From assembly GCA_013115135.1 (NCBI GenBank), contig JABANP010000205.1, forward strand, positions 22,727 to 86,726: a DNA stretch of 64,000 nt, given 5' to 3'. Both the position numbers and the translations under genes were made by a program. The notes under the pieces are model-generated. The model was not told the DNA's origin. It ran no database searches and saw only the letters and a list, made by a program, of their open reading frames with translations. How positions within the stretch are numbered: position 1 is the stretch's first letter; the number at the start of each line of letters is the position of its first letter. Of the stretch, positions 41,999 through 53,651 are shown in pieces. This DNA comes from Perkinsus olseni. Lineage: Eukaryota; Perkinsozoa; Perkinsida; Perkinsidae.

Positions 41999-44233
41999 CG
42001 TGATATAAACTCGCACATTCTTATCCTAGGTTGACCGCAGAGAACAAACGGACACCGGCTGCCAATTTCTCAGCAAACGGTCCAGCTGGTGAGCAAGCTC
42101 TGCCTCATTTGTATTGCGCCTCTCGTCACTAAGGCGGGGTGGGAGGGAAGTTGGTTTGTGGTATACATGGTGGACCAGTCTGGAACCCTGGGACTTTGGC
42201 GAGATTTGATTCATGGTACGAGCTATCGATACGTGTTTTATGGGCTGCATGTCTCAATGATAGAAAATACAATGCAATGCGAAGCGCCATCAAAGCAAGT
42301 CGCGATGTCATTCCTAACACTCGGAACAGTATTATTTAGTTCCAGTTTAAGCAGAGCCACCACAACAGCAAGATTCTCCCGGCAAAGACGGCGGTGGTAG
42401 CTAACGATACGGCGGAGTATCGCTCAGAGGGGACTCGGAGAGACGACTCAACTTGGTGAGCGATGGACGGAGACTCCATCATGGAGTGACTAAGATCGGG
42501 CTGCAAGAACGTTTAACAAGCATTGGTCGTCGTCGAAAAGCACTGATGATCGACACCCTTCGAGGGTGTGTGGAGACCGATCCCATGCACTGCACCCCAC
42601 GCCGGTGTCGACGACAAATTGGTTCCGTGATCGTGACGGTTTTATGCGGCGCACTGCCTCCTGCGAAGGGCAGCGTCCGCAGCGGTCCTTCGCATGAGAC
42701 GAAAAATAATGGTAATAATCAGGAAATTTAACGAATCCCTTTTTGCTAACACAAGATCAGTTTTCAACTAATTTGACAGCTGAATTTGCAGAGTGGGACA
42801 ACGGTGACGGAAGCAGCGACGGAGAAGAAAATGACGGAAGGAAGAAAAACGTCCCTAACGACGAAAATAACAGCAGCGACGGCTCCGACGAAAGTAACAT
42901 GACAAACCACTGTTAAAACGGTGAATTTTTCATGATTCACTCAGGTTCGGATGAAGAGGAAGGAATCATGACTCATGATTCATGAGTGAGGACGATACAT
43001 CTCAGAATGCAGATCCTGCAAGTGAGTAGCACACTTTTCAAAAGGAATCAAGCAAGATCGTTACTGTTACTTTATTCATTACCAAATAACATACTGCAGC
43101 AATTGTAGGGGGAAAACAGCGAGGCATTACTAGGCTTCAGAACACAAATTTGACTTCTATCGGTCTCTGTTGGAAATCGACTCTGGAAGATCGTCCGGGC
43201 TTTGAGGAACTGAGAGTGACGGTCCCCGGTGCTTCCGTCTCTCCTTCCTAAATGACTCTATCTCCGCCATACTCTTGCTCTTCACGTAATGCGGCATCAC
43301 TACAGCCGCAAGTATTCCCGGCTGTTCTTGATCTTCGGTCCATTTCGTCGCTCTCCATCCTATATGGATAATATTCGCAGAAGCCCCAACATCACCTTTT
43401 GCGAAGCCTTCGCAGCGAAGGTGCCTAGTCTCCCGATGATGGAGACTGGTACGCCCGATGCTCCTCTGAACTTCAGAGTCTGAAGCAGCTTTTAAAAAGC
43501 TGCTTTTTGGTTGCGTTGTTGGTGAGGTCAGAAAGCTCACTGTGCGGCGAAAACTTATTGAACAAGAACGGTAGCGAAGTCGATAGGCCGAAATAGAGAG
43601 GGGTCTAGCTCCAAAGTTTGGAGTCAAAACTGTCGTGAACGCGAGCCCCTATCCACGTGGGACTCTAAAGAGGTCTTCAAAACGAAGGTAGCTGCAGCGT
43701 GAACTTCACGCCGTGAAGCGTGGAGCGATGAAGACTTCATCATGAAACTTGTGCTTTAATCATCTGGACGGTGGCACCATTCTCAAGGTTTATTTTCTCT
43801 TATCCCCGCCTCGGATACGAGAAATACCATTAGCCAAGAATTACAAGGTGACGTGTATTTCTTAAGACCCTTGCTCACCGAGACACTCTCAGTACACAAT
43901 ATACGATAAAGCTGGACCAGCTGGTTGAGTACATTCCATACGCAACCAGGAACAATCGGGCTGGTCGAGATGGATCGGCCGCCTTAAGGTCGGAGTGCAA
44001 CAGGCTGAGTGACTTACCGTGAATCCATGCCTCGTATCATATGGACCAATCATCCGTTATCTCGAGCAGGAATACATCGAGTACGGAGAATGATCGAGCC
44101 CCGTGTATCTCCTCGTGCCTCAGACGGTCTGAGTCAGACATCAAGGCAACAATCAAGCATAAACAGAACAATGAGTATATCGCTGTTGGAAACAGACTTG
44201 AAACTGAAAGATCGAGGACAGTCGAAAAGTGCC
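41999..44233. other. Unique part of segment B, no gene supported
   Basis: Several open frames of 90-156 codons exist (for example minus 43157-43627), none with ATG starts plus conserved counterparts. Plus-strand 42781-42915 encodes an acidic Asp/Ser/Glu/Asn run. Around 44060-44250 plus-strand frames match 53440-53632 in segment C (ETERSRTVEKCLTGE against TTERSSTAERRCTGK), a conserved but unidentified piece. Confidence 0.4.
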
Positions 44234-45233
44234 TCACCGGAGAATAGAAGAAGACTTCGACGAAGAGCTCATCGACTTCGACGGCCCAGCCTCAGCAGCG
44301 ATTTGCCTGGCGTAACGGTCATAAGCAGGACCAAATTCCCCGCGGGGTCCCTTCAGCCTGAAGGCTTCAGGCTCCTCTCTTCTGGTAGAGGTGTCGCAGG
44401 CACCACAAACGGGGTCCACATGATACTCAGCGTAATGTGATTCACCGTATAAGATGGGAAACTCCATAGGAGACACAGGAAACCACCACCAGCTGGATGG
44501 CGTACCAGATTGTACGGGAAGGAAGTGATAAGGCGAGCTTCCGGCTTCTCATCTGACCCAAGTTTGTAGCGTTTAGTACTGAATATATGGCCGGGCATAA
44601 CCAGTATCGCTGCCGTGATATACACTGCTGCGATTACGCTAATACTGCCAGATACAACGACATGGCCAAGTGAGAGAGCTGCTGGGTCAAAGCGTCGGCA
44701 GTCGCTAACCGGTGTCCTGGACACCGGTTGGACACCGTGTCCAATAGGAGGACAGGAAGAACGTTATAGGACTCATGGAGGCGAACAACGGCCTCTCGTA
44801 CGGTTGGTCGGCAGTACCTAAAACCTGAGGCTTCAAGCCTCTCCAACACTTCGACGAGCCATCAGGGTATGAGGGACCACAAAGAGAGCGAACGCGAGGA
44901 TGTTAGTAGAAAAAGCAACTACGTCGAAGCTGGTGCATTCCGCGTCGGATAAGGGGTTGAGAGTGTTTAGGGTGTTCCAACCAACCTCCAGAGGGTCGTT
45001 GAGCATGAAACTGAGCCAGTGCGGGAAGACCAGGCAAGTTGTGATGATGGCAGCACGAGAGAGGGAATACGCGACGAGGCCATTCGGGAAGGAAACGCTG
45101 AACCAGCCAGTGCCGAGGTCATCGCCCCTGCGGAAGGAGTATCGAGTCGAGTTCGGGAAGTGACGGATCGAACGAATGCTAGATGCAAGATGCACATCCT
45201 AGGAATAAAAGGTTCGTCCATCCCCGACGACAT
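44234..45233 (-). pseudogene. Broken MddA/NnrU-like membrane methyltransferase
   Basis: Collinear with the open gene at 53652-54581 but split over at least three frames: ITTCLVFPHWLSFMLNDPL in one, CRRFDPAALSLGHVVVSGS to FPYNLVRHPAGGGF in another, and the last 40 residues in a third. The frame breaks coincide with extra palindromic bases, for example CCGGTGTCCTGGACACCGG near 44709 and CCTGAAGGCTTCAGG near 44357, that segment C lacks. Judged non-functional. Confidence 0.75.
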
Positions 45234-47452
45234 ACGCCTACTGTAGTGGAGAAGGTGTTATCTCCCCACTCGAAGGATCGCTCGACGACGTAAATTTACC
45301 GTACTACAGTACTCCAATGCAGCTCGATAAAACAAATCCAATCATTACACAACTTCCGTTGTAGGCTACAATTTGTCGCAGAACACAATAACGCCAGCCA
45401 GCATTTCCTGAACACTTAGGCGCAGGTAGGGCTGCGCTAGTGGGACATGTTCCAACGAGATCCTCGTAAACGGGTGCAGATTGTGACTACTCGTGAGACA
45501 TTACCCGACCAACACAATGATACGTAACCCGAACAGCTACGCGTGCTCCGAGACGCTCGATTTCAGGGCGAGTTAGTACTTGCTTTGCACGTCTCCGATT
45601 CCATTTAGAGTGCACCAATACGAACACAATCCACACACAAATTGAAAAAAAACTTATCGTAGATTCTCTACTCGTCTTTCATACACGACTGGTCCCATTG
45701 GGACTCCCACACAATGCCCTTGAGAGTTTGGCAGTTGGGGACGAGAGCGCCGACTTCTGAAGCGTACCTAAAGCACGAGAAGTTTTCGTAATCTGCACTG
45801 AAGGCTTCAGTCTGAAGCCATGTTCCACATCGCGAAGACCGCGTTCTTCTGGGAAGAGCGCAGCCATCACAACACAGACAGTTCAGAGCGCACCCAACAG
45901 CAAATGGTTTACGGTGTAAGCAGGCAGGGACCAGAGCAGTCCGCTCTGGGCAGAAGAAGGGACACGAAGTGCCCAGGATGATGGACAATATTATAGTGGA
46001 ATTGTGTGTGTGAGTTTATAGTCTAACGCGCGCCGCGTTAAACGCGGGTTCCGGCTTAGTTAGACTCTTACCGATGTGCTCAGTTGGAGACTTTCTGTAG
46101 CGTTGACATGCAGTGCAATCAGACAGATTGCCAAGTTTTCCTCAGGGGTAAATTCGACTAGAGAAGCTCCCAGAGCTTTCCTCAGAGGTCGGAGCGATAC
46201 CATGCGATACAGGTCACGAACGCTCTTCTGCGAAGATCCTTCATCTCACGGAAAAACCATGGCATCGAAGACTCAATTCAGCGAGAAGACGGGGCGCGAA
46301 TGACATGAAAAATGGGGCAGCTCAAAGAACAGTCGCCCGCCAGAGAAGACCGTTGAGTATCTAGCGGCGACTGAGCTCCCCGAAGCCGATAGGACGTTGC
46401 ATCTCGAGACCTCTCTCCACTACGAGGGCAGCGACACCGAGGTCTTCTTAGTTGCTACCGTGACCAGGTAGCATCAACCTGTGTGTTCTGTGTAGTCCAT
46501 GAGGGCAGCTGCCTACATGGATGTCATCCATGTAGGCAGCTCCAAGAGGACCTGACTCCTGCTTAGAGGTATAGTAGCCGCGTATATACCAAGCAAAGAA
46601 AATCAGTTGCATAACTACTGGTCGTACCGGGGGACCCGAAATACACAGAACACAGCACGGAGAGCTCAAAGTATGACTATGTTCGTCCTTGGTGGAGACC
46701 CTCACAATGACGACCAGTACTCTTGTCCCCAGTGGTCCCTAATGGCCCATGAGTAATAGGCCTCCTTAAGGTGAGGAACCTAACCTTCAACGACTATTCT
46801 CTAGAACTCCGCGACGCGGAGTCCTGGACGCCGTGGAGTCCACGGCGTGGACGACGGCGTGGACGCGGACGGCTCACGTGACGCTGGAAGTTTCTGCTCT
46901 TTCTTGTGATAAGGGAGAGTTCCTGGCTCCAAGGGAGCCGCTCCCTTCTCGGTAGGAAGCCAGGCTCCCTTCTGTGAAGGGAGCCTTGTTGTATACTTCT
47001 TACGCATACTATCATTGCTATGGTTAAAAATATCTTTGGATCTTGAAATGCAACTAATGCTCATACTACTCTGCATTCATAAGATCCATCTCACAAGCTC
47101 CCTTTGGCCTTGTGTTCCACGTATAAGTGAGGAGACTACAACGAGCATTCTGCGATGGGGACAGTCCCCATTGCGAGCTCCGCTGAGAGTAGGAACCCCT
47201 CGATTATGTTTCCGGCGGAAACCTTCCGCCTATCCAAGTCTCAGGCCGCTCGAATTAGGCGCCGTAGACGCGGTGAACCTGCTGCATGGCGTTGGTGTGA
47301 AGCTTGCTTTAGGAGGATACTCGAGTTTTTTCCAAGGCCCAAGACGGCCGGAAAGGCACGATTGTTCTCAAATTCGGGACACGCGGTGGCTGTTGATGTG
47401 CACGCATTGATAATACGTGCAGGTTTGGATATGAACATATGATATCTGTCAA
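45234..47452. other. Segment B spacer upstream of the second FAD oxidase
   Basis: Parallels 54600-57100. It contains the empty site of the MITE (single GCACC near 45612), many short palindromes, a copy of the 19.6-kb repeat (47035-47130) and conserved small frames. Examples are plus 46076-46303 with counterpart 55722-55949, and minus frames ending CQTLKGIVWESQWDQSCMKDE-like near 45670 with counterpart 55304. A 95-codon plus-strand frame (47155-47442, counterpart 56807-57094) ends just before the oxidase ATG. Real genes are possible but not proven. Confidence 0.4.
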
Positions 47453-49102
47453 ATGTACGGTAAACAAAGAATAATTCTCTCCCTACGTCTGGTACTGACC
47501 TCGCTCATATCCCTATTCGCCTCGGCTGACGTTCACAATGCTGTTCACCGCTTAATGGATGCTCTTCCAGGGCAGGTCCAAACGAAGGGTATTCCGCCGC
47601 CCTACAACCCGCGATTCGACGCAGCCAGCGGGTACGTCCCGGCGGCTATGGTTCACGTATCTTCTGCTGAAGATATAATCATTACTTTGGAGATCTGTTA
47701 TGCGGAAAATGCATCCGTAGCCCTCAGGAGTACTGTTGGTCATTCCTACATTGGGCAGTCAACGGTTAACGGCGGCATTATTATCAGCTTCTCGGAGTTG
47801 AAGGAGCTCGAGGTCGTTGAAGAGGGTGGCCGATACATTGCCAAGCTTGGTTCCGGTTTGAAACTGCTAGAGATCTACTCGAGGCTTGCTCGTCATAAAC
47901 CTCCCTTGGGTTTCGCTGGTGGTTCCTGCCCGTCTGTTGGTGTTGCCGGTCTGGCCTCTGGTGGTGGTCATGGCCTATCATCAGCTATGTACGGCTTGAG
48001 CGGTGATAGGGTAGTCGCTGCTGAGGTCGTCGTCTACAATCATGATGATGACAAGTTTGAGGTGGTCACCGCTTCCGGTTACAACGAACATTCTGATCTC
48101 CTCTTCGCTGTGCGCGGTGGTATGGGTGGCAACTATGGTGCATTAGTTTCGCTCAGCTACGATGCCTTCCCTGTCACCAACGTCGTGGTTATCTCGGGTA
48201 ATAGTTCAGATGTAGATCCCTTCTCACAAGCCCAAAGGATCAAAGAATTTCAGGATTTTATGCACTCAGATGCTGCTGGCCCTGAAATCTTCGGGATCGG
48301 CGGGTTCTTGGGTGGCGGTGGCATGCAGTACAGCGCACAGTGTATTTGTGATGCTGATGGTAATTGCACAACTTGCCATACTAAATTTGATGCTCTAGGA
48401 GCTGCCGTAGGAATCGCGCATCCTCTACGCATCGAGCAGGACTTTGGGAAGGCTATGTGGTTCTGGGCAGATTGCACCGGGAAGGACATCTATCCTCCTG
48501 AGGGTGTTGCCCGCTGTAGTGAGGAGGAGCTGAAGGAGGCTATGGATAAGTGTTTGGCTTTTTACAGATACTCTGGCGGTGGTCCAAATAAGGCCAAATC
48601 CATCTATTTCCCGAATGATATGAGCGTACAGGAACTGCAAGCTCTCGCGGAAGCCGCGGTCGATCCAGTCTGCCAGTCTCCCAGAGATTGCGTAATTCTC
48701 TTGGACTTCTATGGCCATGCTATGTCAGAAGAGCCTGACGACTGTGATCAGACTGCTGGAAAATGTACCTCGTTCGACCACAGAACGCCCGGGTGGCACA
48801 TGCAAACACTGGTTTATTGGGAGAAAGACAAGGCAACTCCTACTGATAAGCTCGAGTGGCTGCAGAAGGCTTACGACTCTGTCTTCCCTGGTTCACTCGG
48901 TACAGCTTACCAGAACTGCATCGACTCTGACTTGTCTGATGGCCGTAAATGGATTGGTCAGTATTTCCCCAATCCGGATACCTATCCGAGGCTTCAACAA
49001 GCTAAGTGCCGCTACAACGCGATTGATATGTTCAACTTCGAGGCTGTTGACTTGATGACCATTGATATCGATGACAGCATATGCGGGACAGGAACCGGCT
49101 GA
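47453..49102 (+). CDS. Secreted BBE-type FAD-dependent oxidase, copy B
   Basis: Intronless, 549 residues, starting MYGKQRIILSLRLVLTSLIS (signal peptide). It has the same architecture as copy A: PCMH FAD domain with RSTVGHSYIGQ and GGSCPSVGVAGLASGGG, Cys-rich middle (CICDADGNCTTCHTK), and a C-terminal BBE motif that reads YQNCIDSDL with Cys where A and C have Tyr. It ends CGTGTG. The first 800 or so bases and the upstream flank are nearly identical to copy C, while the 3' half has many differences. Function as for copy A. Confidence 0.92.
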   Translation: MYGKQRIILSLRLVLTSLISLFASADVHNAVHRLMDALPGQVQTKGIPPPYNPRFDAASGYVPAAMVHVSSAEDIIITLEICYAENASVALRSTVGHSYIGQSTVNGGIIISFSELKELEVVEEGGRYIAKLGSGLKLLEIYSRLARHKPPLGFAGGSCPSVGVAGLASGGGHGLSSAMYGLSGDRVVAAEVVVYNHDDDKFEVVTASGYNEHSDLLFAVRGGMGGNYGALVSLSYDAFPVTNVVVISGNSSDVDPFSQAQRIKEFQDFMHSDAAGPEIFGIGGFLGGGGMQYSAQCICDADGNCTTCHTKFDALGAAVGIAHPLRIEQDFGKAMWFWADCTGKDIYPPEGVARCSEEELKEAMDKCLAFYRYSGGGPNKAKSIYFPNDMSVQELQALAEAAVDPVCQSPRDCVILLDFYGHAMSEEPDDCDQTAGKCTSFDHRTPGWHMQTLVYWEKDKATPTDKLEWLQKAYDSVFPGSLGTAYQNCIDSDLSDGRKWIGQYFPNPDTYPRLQQAKCRYNAIDMFNFEAVDLMTIDIDDSICGTGTG

Positions 49103-51074
49103 AGCAGACCTATTCCGTGCCGATCAACTTTGCATGTTCCCAAGTTTTTCTTCACTCATTTCAATACCAAGCTACATTAACCAGTCTTTATAGTTTAAAA
49201 GTAGGTTCTGTGGCGTTGAGTCACCGATGGATGGGTAGTAATGGGAGTACTGCCTAGTGGCCCACTACTAGTAGGGGCAAACACTCATTAGCACTCCTTC
49301 GTCTGAACACGCTATCCTACGCCAGGGTGGCCAGTTCAAATCGAAAAATTTACAACTGCACTGTGCCGTCTGCACACCGTGAACTCGATGTTCCGCGCCG
49401 CGACGCAGTGACCGCGAGATTAACCGTATCTACGCAAGGTTTGACCGAGATCTCTCGCTCATTTCTGATCCGCACAAGTTTTGCAACACAAATTGGAGGG
49501 CGCGAATCGGCATCGAGGCTGAGCCTCGATGATCAAGCAGCTGTATTAATGTGGATCCTCAACCTCAATAAGTTTGACATGTATGGTGATGATATGGGTG
49601 TGGGAACTGCTGTACCGCAACGTACTCGTCCGTAGGCCCGGCCTACTGGGCTACTCGTCTGCGATTATTCGGATATACAACAAACAAGAAGTATCATAAA
49701 GTCCCCCAAACTAATGTCCTTATCAGCGGATTTGGCACCTTTATTTATCAGGTCGACTAGATGTCCCTCACCAAATTGAGCGCCATATTCAGGGTGGCTG
49801 AAAATTTGAAAATTTTCTTCTTTTTTTTCGAAATTTTCCGAAAATTTCGAAGTTTTTGCGGCTCCATTATTTCTTTCCAAATGTAAATCTCGCTCGCCCA
49901 ATAATATGCGCCCCGTAACATTGGTGAGTAATTGCGATCTGCGCAACGTAACAGACAGGTTCAGCGATAGTAAGTGGCTTATCCGGATAGCGCTGAACAT
50001 ATGCCGTATGTTCAGCATACCATGTCGAGCTTTCGGATGAGTGCCCAGTGGTAGGAACGCCCTCCTTAGACCACTGTATGATCGCGATCAATGTTACGTG
50101 AGAAACGGTGTCAGAGGTTGCCATGCCCAGCTTGCAGCTTCGTGCGAGGAACACCTAGCCGTTGTAACAACGCCGTTGTTGCTGCTACTCCTGCTGCGGG
50201 CAAGAGCTCCCCAACGCAAATCAATGGGAAGCTCATACCCGTCACGCGAGCGAGGCGCATTAGCTTTGCGGCGAAGCAATCTGAGCACTGGAATCAGGGA
50301 TGGCCACCCAAGAGGACAAAATGTCATTTTGTCATTTTGAAAATGATCATCAACTCCCTGCTGTCCATGCTGAGAAGCTCTGTGCAGAGACGGTAGGGTT
50401 GGACGATGAAATTTAATCTCTCCCTGCGCCTCCTATGGCATCAAGCAGTACAGAGTCCGTACCGCTCCAGAGTATAATATACTCTATATAATATACTCTA
50501 TATAATATGCTCTATATAATATACTCGTACGGAATGTCAGATACGTCGTAGAATCGGGGGCCCTCGAAATTCAGTGACCGGATCTGGGTTCCTGACCCGG
50601 TCAACGAATTCCGATGGATGCACTTTGACACGGTATTACGGTTCTGAATGAAGCTGCTACGTTACTGTGTTGTTGTGAAGATGCTGCCGTGAAGGTCTTA
50701 TCGAGCTATAGGCTATAACATTTAGCGCGCTGCGCTGGTAGTCCCGCGCCTTGCCCTGTGAACTTCACAGTGTGAAGTGCACAGTGTGCAGTCGAGTGAC
50801 ACTTTAACTCAATTGCTCACATTATACTAATATGAATAACCCGAATATGTTCAGTGCGCGCCCAACGCAACGCTGACGACGGAGTCTGGCGCGCAATAAA
50901 ATTCTTGACCACCCTCAGTCAGCCTGGCGGTTCGCCGGAGGCTGACCTTGCGCAAAATTTTATTCTTTTCATTATTTTCCTATTTTTTCCTATTTTCCAC
51001 TATTTTTCTTTTATTCCTTCCGGAAATTTCTCGAAGGAAAGAGTCGATTTTCTATCTTTCGGTCAGCCACCCTG
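49103..51074. other. Segment B downstream flank and extra block
   Basis: 49106-49760 matches the other oxidase 3' flanks. 49800-51070 has no counterpart after copies A or C. No supported gene; frames here are under 125 codons and unmatched. It includes the AT-rich tandem repeat at 50474. Confidence 0.45.
50474..50527. repeat. Short AT-rich tandem repeat (about 17 bp unit)
   Basis: Unit ATAATATACTCTATAT repeated about three times with one change (ATATGCTC). Confidence 0.8.
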
Positions 51075-51460
51075 GCCATATTCGGGCCGAATAAACGGAA
51101 CATCCTATAACGAAAAGGCGTTGTCCGATTCGTTACTCGTTGCGAGGCCTGACCCGCAGTTGGGTCCGAATTTCGTACTGCGAAAGCTAGGAGACGGCAA
51201 GACGAGAGAGGCACCCGGCTGAGAGCCCAAGGCGGAGGGAAACGGAAACGTTAAGCAGGACCTGATCATCAGGTGGCGTGAACGTTCACGCCGTCTCATG
51301 CCAACGATATTGTGGGAGATTGGTTCGAAGATTCTGATAGTGCAGACAGTAATGGAGAATCGGTTGCGGCTCTGGTGCGGCTCAGACGAAGAGGATGACA
51401 CAAGTGGGGTTCGGGGGAGCAAGAATATTAGTCAATATGATTGACGAAGCCAGGAAGGGT
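51075..51460 (+). repeat. Dispersed repeat with acidic ORF fragment, copy 2
   Basis: Matches 40640-41100 and 59440-59810. It contains the fragment NDIVGDWFEDSDSADSNGES, after which the frame breaks. Confidence 0.5.
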
Positions 51461-52727
51461 TCTGCCTGACTTCGTCAGTATTTGCAATCCTGCTCGGGCA
51501 ACAAAAGAACCCGTAGTCCTCCTTCAAGAGAGGCTGCACCTTCGCGAAACTCTCAAAATCCTGCTCAAGGAGAGAGACCTACATCTGGCATCTGCAAGTT
51601 GAGACAAGTCATGCACCGAGGCAATGGGTAACCCATTATGGGTTACATGCCCGGACCGGGTCCCGCGATGATCACCGAGCACTGAGGTCTCATGATGTAA
51701 TCTCATCCGTGAGACGTGTTTCGCCACGAAATGTGCTACGGGAGTGCTTTTCGTTAAACAGTAGATCGTATGGACGGTTACGAGTCGTAATACCACTCGA
51801 CACTACAGCGCACCTGACCTGGTACACCGTCACAGTCTGACACACTGCAGCTTGTCAGACTGAGTCTGTGACTCACACTTGCTGCGATCTCTAATGCCAT
51901 GGATATTACACGTAAATATTGAACACTTTATTGCCGTAATAGGCTCGAATAATTCAGGCTATAACACGTTTCTCTACACTTTCAAGAGAGGTGAACTTCA
52001 CCAAGACAGGTGCAGTGCACCTGGTGCACTCACTACACAGTGATACTGCGACAGATGCAGTACACAGTGTACTGTACGCTGTGCAGCGAGCACTAGACAC
52101 CGTTGTAGTAATACCAGTACTAACTTCGGTGATGCGATGTGCTCTGAGATGGTGCATAGTGAGCTAATTGACCCTGTGAGGGACGATCGGGCATCTTTGA
52201 TGCGGGGAGGCAGCCGATCCAGCCTTTAATGCGGTCGATCTGCCCAACGCATAACACAGGTGGCACTTCCGTTCGGATATGCGCATGCAGGACTACCAGT
52301 CCGATTCGGACTGTCCGAAGCAGTACTACCGCGTACGTTCAATTGTGATAGCCAAGTTTTTTACGATACTTACGAAGCAGTGGCTTACGGCGGCGCATCA
52401 AAGAAAGGGGTACTCAACGCTGCCGAGTGTGGTGTGGCCACCAAAAACGCTCGCTCATTGACGCGTCGATGGGCAACTTCACACAGTGTGTGATGTTCTG
52501 AACATTTCATGAACATCATGTTCATGAAATGGTGCTGGAATATCCGTGAAATACATCCGGGAACGGAATACCACGGTGTTATTACCACATGCAACTTCCG
52601 ACGACAGACTGTCCGATTCGAAAATTGCAGTTGGTAATACCACCACTGCCCGGGACACTATATAGCCGTTCAATCACAACGTGAAGGGTTGATCGTAGTG
52701 TGTATTTTTTCCATCTTGAGTTTAGTA
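51461..52727. other. Segment C 5' part, no gene supported
   Basis: 51770-52320 matches 59805-60400, including the start region of the coiled-coil gene (ATGCGCATGCAG at 52278). Here the frame continues differently and no repeated 63-nt exons follow, so it looks like a truncated relative. Several short palindromes occur. Confidence 0.4.
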
Positions 52728-53200
52728 ATGATACGTGGAGGTCAATCCGAAGCTTCCTCTCGAAGCCGTCAGAAGGGCATGTTTGGCAAGAGAAGTGGTG
52801 AGTGATCTAGTATCAATTTATTAGTTCTCTTGAATAAAGCCCCACAAACACAGGCTCTTGAAAAATTTTCCTAGTGCTCGTTCGCAAAAGGAGTTCAGAG
52901 ACCATATCGGTTTTGAGTCAATTGAACGGCCTGTGCAAAGAGCTCGCTTCACCGAACTTGACTCTGTTCCAAACCTCGTTCAAGACGCGAGAACTCCCTG
53001 GAAATCTGCTCAATGGCAGTAGCTTTACTGACTCTCAGAGTCACAGTCTGCCACAAGGCCAGTCAAGCAAAAGTACCTACGACGCTGAACCTACGCCATC
53101 ACTAGTGACTCGTCAATCTGGTCGACTAATTAGGGATGGGTTAATGAGTCTCATTGAGTCAATCATACAAGTCGCTTCCGCGCCTCGGACGAATGGATAG
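52728..53200 (+). CDS. Small two-exon protein of unknown function
   Basis: ATG at 52728 opens MIRGGQSEASSRSRQKGMFG. The donor GTGAGT at 52798 and acceptor TTTCCTAG ending 52874 remove a 77-nt intron in phase 1. The second exon runs to TAG at 53198-53200. The product is 131 residues, basic at the N-terminus, Ser-rich in the middle, with a C-terminal helix LIRDGLMSLIESIIQVA. No signal peptide and no family recognised. It lies just upstream, in opposite orientation, of the MddA-like gene. Confidence 0.5.
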
Positions 53201-53651
53201 GATTCCATATCGCCTCACTCAATATGCCTAGCATTTCGACTCGAAATTTTCGAGGCGACTTGTACTTATTTTGACCTCTCTTCACTGAGACACTCTCAGT
53301 TCAGTGTCCACTGTGGACAATTGGGCTCCTCAACATGGATCGGCCCTCTTAGGGAGTGGTGCAACAGGCTGAGTGGCCCACCCTGAGCCTATGCCGGATA
53401 CCATATTACTATGCGCTCGACGGTCGAGCGCATAGTAGAGGTCGAGCCTCGACCTCTCGAGCTCAAACGCGCCGAGTTTGGAGGATAATCGAGTCCCGCG
53501 TATCTTGCGGCTCAGTAATCCAGGCAGCAATCAAGCGCTTACGCAACAACCAGTATATCGCTCTTGAGCTCGAAAAGAGATTTACAACTGAAAGATCGAG
53601 TACAGCCGAAAGAAGATGTACCGGAAAATAGAAAGGACTTTGACGAGGAGT

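Noticed and set aside
43157..43627. 156-codon minus-strand open frame
   Set aside because: No ATG near its start, no counterpart in other segments and no recognisable motif.
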